Shown here: positions 60,976 through 64,000 of the stretch, piece after piece
Layout: every line of letters begins with the position of its first letter
Position numbering within the stretch: the first letter of the stretch is position 1
Origin: Chimonanthus salicifolius
Taxonomy: Eukaryota; Streptophyta; Magnoliopsida; Laurales; Calycanthaceae
Direction of reading: 5' to 3'
NCBI GenBank assembly: GCA_013350335.1
Contig: CM023541.1
Location: 63,181,413-63,245,412, forward strand
Length of the DNA: 64,000 bases
Position numbers and translations under genes: made by a program
Notes under the pieces: model-generated
What the model saw: the letters and a program-made list of their open reading frames with translations, nothing else
Database searches by the model: none
What the model was told of the DNA's origin: nothing

Positions 60976-61375
60976 CAGGGTTTTAAAAAATACCCTGGCC
61001 GATATATCGGCCGATAATTTTATCTCTCAAAACCGTAAAAAACTATGAAGAACCGTGAAGAACCGTAAAAAACCGTGAAAGCCGTATCGGAAGAACCGTT
61101 AAAAACCGTGAAGAACTGCAAAAAACCGTTAAAAACTGCAAAAAACTGTAAAAAAACTGTACTGCTGTTTTTTTTTTAAAAAAATAATTTTAAATGTCGA
61201 TATTTATGAATATCGGCCGATATTGTGACCGATATATCGGACCGAATATCGGCCATATCGGCCGATAATATTTATGTACGGCCGATACATATTGTATCGG
61301 CCGATATCGTTCGGTATTAAAATACCTATACATATCGGCCGATACGATATGTATCGGCCGATATTTCGACCTCTG
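60976..61375. mobile_element. hAT-type non-autonomous element (MITE), copy 2, CGATAT/GGCCGATA palindrome family
   Basis: This 400-bp element is flanked by a perfect 8-bp duplication GGTTGAAG (60968-60975 and 61376-61383). The ends are CAGGGTTTTAAAA and CAGAGGTCGAAAT (inner strand). It has the same two-part structure as 12655-13061: an AAAAACCGT/G repeat half, a T/A linker, then CGATAT and GGCCGATA palindromes (GTATCGGCCGATAT). It carries no coding sequence. Confidence 0.9.
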
Positions 61376-61387
61376 GGTTGAAGGACT

Positions 61388-61709
61388 TGTTGGGTTTATG
61401 GCTCAAAGTTCTTTTGGACTTGGACTGTCTGTTGGGTCCAGGCCCATGGAGCCCAGTTTGTATTAAGGCACAAGTATATAAGTTTATTTTCTCTTAGGGT
61501 TTTCTTTGAACTGTATGAGGAGAGAAGGAGAGACTGAGAGGAAGGGATGGGTAGGGTTAATTTGTAATCCTTGTAACCTGTCCAGATCTTCTTCTTAGTG
61601 ACATTCATCACGCTCTGTGGACGTAGGTGGTATTGTCGAACCACGTAAAATCTCGGTATTCTCTTGTGTGGTGTTTAATCTTGTGACTTACATCTTTAAT
61701 TTCATAACA
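61388..61709 (+). mobile_element. Ty1/copia-type solo LTR
   Basis: Starts TGTTGGGTTTATGG and ends TTTCATAACA (322 bp), with TATA-like agtatataagttt. The R/U5-like words acgtaggtggtattgtcgaa and ccacgtaaaatctcggt are typical of plant copia LTRs. Flanks GGACT (61383-61387) and GGGCT (61710-61714) give a 5-bp duplication with one mismatch. No internal domain follows, so it is a solo LTR. Confidence 0.7.
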
Positions 61710-62170
61710 GGGCTAATCACACGTCAATGCCATGGTAAAGGAGAAGAAAAGGCTAAAAATCAGCACCCGAAGCTCGATAATGTGTGCTAGAACAACTACC
61801 TTAAATGCTTCAGACATTATACTCAGCCCAAGGATTCAAATTACCAAAGATTTCTAACATTTGTGTGGTAGTGAACACTTTTCTACCTACCACCCATAAT
61901 ACCATCTTATCTAAAGGGATTTTCTTTAAATAAGCCCCTAAGTTTTTGGTAAAAGTTCTAAAAAATTCCCTTGACCATTGACTGGTCAAACACAATGGAA
62001 AATAATGAATGCTTGTGGAAAACATTTTGCACCATTTGAACTATTCTATATGAATTAGTCATGGCCTCTTGCCAAACCCCTCCTCATGCCTAGGGAGGAA
62101 AAAAGCCCAGACCTGTACAATGACCAAGCCTAAGCCCAACACCAAAAGGGAAGCTCGATAATGTGACTGT

Positions 62171-62174
<4 letters not shown>

Positions 62175-62211
<37 letters not shown>
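62175..62211. repeat. (AG)n microsatellite
   Basis: A 37-bp AG run at the left edge of the first unit of a direct duplication; the second unit also starts after a short GA run. Confidence 0.92.
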
Positions 62212-62214
<3 letters not shown>

Positions 62215-62500
62215 GGATAAATGAGAACCTAGGTAAGATGGCAAATAAGTGGATAATCAAGCTTCAAACTTGAAATCTAAGCATGAGCTGAGCCCAATTA
62301 TTAACGGGGCTGAATATAATGCTCAAACCTAGATTTTTTGAGGCAAAGTTCTATAGGGATTTAATTAAAAGACCAAATTCTCATCTTCACTACCTATTAT
62401 ATACCAGGCATGTCCCAAGAGAGAGAGAGAGACAGATTAGGATAAATGGGAACCTAGGTAAGATGGCAAATAAGTGGATACTGGATAATCAAGCTTCAAA
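62211..62500. repeat. Direct duplication of about 60 bp
   Basis: The segment attaggataaatg, gaacctaggtaagatggc, aaataagtggata, atcaagcttcaaa occurs at 62211-62268 and again at 62436-62500. Only two differences are apparent: one base change and a 7-bp micro-duplication (ctggata) in the second copy. Confidence 0.9.
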
Positions 62501-62869
62501 TTTTATAATTAAATATAAATTTTATTTCGAGAAGGGACTTAAATAAAATGTATAATTAAATATAATTTTTATCCATTATTTATTTTACTTGTTTAAACAA
62601 GATAGATAAAGGTGATTAAATAAAACTTATTTCACAATAAATATATTAAAAAATTATATTAGTTTAGTAGAATTAATTTGTTCAATAGAATAATACATGT
62701 TATTAAAATTAGATTAAATAATTATTTAATTGTTATGATATTAATTTTCACGATCAGAAATTCTATGCCACGTGTGATTCCATGGATCCCAACATAGTTG
62801 GCACTTGGGAAACCGCAACGGTTGCGTGGCGCGAAATCCATATTCCTGAACTTTTATTTTTTGTACGCT

Positions 62870-63093
62870 CCGTCGCACTGACCCACCCACGATTACATCA
62901 ATTTCTTCCCCTTCTCCTTCTCCTTCTCCTTCTCCTTCTTCTTCTCTTCTATTTTACAGACATTCCGTTCTACCCTACAAACCCTAACTCCAAATCTCTT
63001 CTCTGGTCGATCTCGGCCGTCTAATTCCGCTACTCACATCGAAGGCCCGCTGCTCGCGTAGACCTCGCGGTTGCTGCAAATCTGCACACACTG
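62870..63093 (+). promoter_or_regulatory. Promoter/5' UTR exon with CT repeat and telo-box
   Basis: A CTTCTC tract (about 62905-62948) is followed by a telo-box AAACCCTAA (62979-62987) and a G+C-rich leader, ending at a donor after CACACACTG (GT at 63094-63095). Telo-boxes and CT-rich leaders are common near starts of plant housekeeping and translation genes. An open frame across this region is only leader sequence. Confidence 0.55.
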
Positions 63094-63918
63094 GTATGGA
63101 TTTATCTTCGATTTCATCATCAAATGGTCCTTTTTTTGTCGGAACGTATGATGTTCGAGTGTTTCTTGTAATGAATCCCTATCTATTTCATTCTGATGAA
63201 GGAAAGTTCGAACCTTGATGGTGAAAGTTTGGATTTTGCTTTTGTTTTGCTAATTCGATTGAGGTGAATGGTGTAATTGGAGTATGCAAACTCTGGTGTT
63301 GACTTATCTTTGATTCCATCATCGAATTGTTCTTTTTCGTTGGATTGTATGACGTTCGAGTGTCTCTAGTCATGGATTCCTTTCGCCTTGGTTTTGATGA
63401 AGGAAACTTCGAGTTTTGACGGTGGAAATCTATTAAAGCCAATTTCGCCTAAATTCAAGAATTGTCGTTGTTGGAGAAAGAAAAGCTCTTGTTTCCCATC
63501 CATCTCTCACTCTCCAAGGATTTTGCAGTATTTGATCGGAAGTAGATTTTCCATGGAGAGTTTGGATTTACTTTTGTTTTTTGTCGATTGAGGTGAAAGG
63601 TACGATTGGAGTCACAAGACAATGCTTATAATTGGATCTTATGGAAACAGATGAGGAAAGCAGAGCAAGAATTAAATGCTGGAAAGCTCCATTTTGCATG
63701 ATTTTAAGTAGTTCTTTTTAATACTATTCAGAAGTGCACGATTTGAGAACTGGGAAATGAGAAATGCATGCATTTGAGAGGGGAAATGAGGGGCGCACTT
63801 CTTGCCTTTGGATAAAAAGAAAAAATGGGGATTTTTGCTTTTGACCTGGAATTTTGCATGTACTTGGTGAAGAGCTCTGTTCTTTTGTAAGAATTGGCTT
63901 GCTTTCTCTGGTTTTTAG
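63094..63918 (+). other. 5' UTR intron with internal tandem duplication
   Basis: The segment after the donor (ttatcttcgatttcatcatc at 63102) is repeated 202 bp later (ttatctttgattccatcatc at 63304), with further matching words gttcgagtgt and tgatgaaggaaa. The last part of the unit (tttggatt..gattgaggtgaa) reappears only at about 63551-63613, after about 120 bp of unrelated sequence. A typical acceptor (gtttttag) ends the intron at 63918. Confidence 0.6.
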
Positions 63919-63924
63919 GAAATT

Positions 63925-64000
63925 ATGGGAGGAACACCACCAGGAATTGTACTTATTCGTTACCTTAGGGGCAAAGAATGGAGTCTGAGTACTTACAGAT
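63925..64000 (+). CDS. N-terminus of an unrecognised protein, cut by the window edge
   Basis: The first coding exon begins after the acceptor at 63918. The first ATG (63925) opens a frame that stays open to the edge: MGGTPPGIVLIRYLRGKEW, then SLSTYR. The context supports a real start: a CT-rich leader with telo-box, a 5' UTR intron and a clean acceptor 6 bp before the ATG. I cannot name the family from 25 residues. An alternative start further downstream cannot be excluded. Confidence 0.55.
   Translation, partial: MGGTPPGIVLIRYLRGKEWSLSTYR

Larger units (their letters stand above)
61715..62860. other. Spacer upstream of the right-edge gene
   Basis: No recognised gene. A minus-strand open frame at 61810-62025 has no identifiable domain. 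A (GA)n run at 62175-62211 is followed by a segment that recurs at 62436-62500. The last 250 bp before the gene are AT-rich and include CCACGTGTGATTCC (G-box/ACGT core) at about 62768. Confidence 0.5.

Noticed and set aside
61810..62025. Minus-strand open frame of 71 codons resembling a retroelement protein
   Set aside because: No diagnostic motif could be named; left as unannotated spacer.
62782..63024. Open frame of 80 codons with a poly-Leu run
   Set aside because: The Leu run is the CTTCTC leader tract; the sequence fits a promoter and 5' UTR.
1..64000. CRISPR arrays, operons, bacterial ribosome binding sites
   Set aside because: The window is plant nuclear DNA; no regular spacer arrays or polycistronic gene order occur.

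Overview
This window is nuclear DNA of a flowering plant. The evidence is three split genes with GT-AG introns that encode a WRKY factor, a plant GATA factor and a plant ELMO protein, AT-rich spacers full of plant transposons, and a fragment of plastid DNA. The abundance of RTE-type LINE 3' ends and long TE-filled introns would fit a magnoliid or other early-diverging angiosperm, but that placement is a guess.

Layout. (1) 1.4-12.0 kb, minus: a GATA26/27-type gene. Five coding exons are readable and the 3' end lies beyond the left edge. Its two 4-kb introns are packed with RTE and L1 LINE pieces, and one SINE has a 13-bp target-site duplication. A 407-bp hAT-type MITE sits in its 5' flank. (2) 13-21 kb: AT-rich spacer. 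(3) 21.4-23.6 kb: two head-to-head ORFs for small multi-pass membrane proteins of one apparent family. The plus copy is intact; the minus copy has no usable start and looks frameshifted. A Mutator-type MITE with a perfect 9-bp duplication lies between them. (4) 25.6-30.6 kb, minus: a complete WRKY12-like gene (4 exons, 206 aa). (5) 31-41 kb: spacer with LINE and Stowaway remnants. (6) 41.0-51.2 kb, minus: a complete ELMO-domain gene (9 exons, 266 aa). Its introns hold a 2.8-kb hAT-like element with a LINE inside it, a plastid insertion carrying part of trnD-GUC, a MITE 12 nt from a splice donor, and a decayed repeat array. (7) 51-61.7 kb: spacer with SINEs, LTR pieces, a GC-rich hAT-like element, a second copy of the 400-bp palindromic MITE and a copia-type solo LTR. 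(8) 62.9-64.0 kb, plus: the 5' UTR, first intron and first 25 codons of an unrecognised gene that runs off the right edge.

Exon borders of the three main genes were read by hand. Reading phase is consistent across every junction, all donors are GT and all acceptors AG, so the models are strong even without transcripts. The genes do not form a functional cluster. The most interesting material is the set of short DNA transposons defined here by their target-site duplications, above all the MITE family built from CGATAT/GGCCGATA palindromes and AAAAACCGT repeats.
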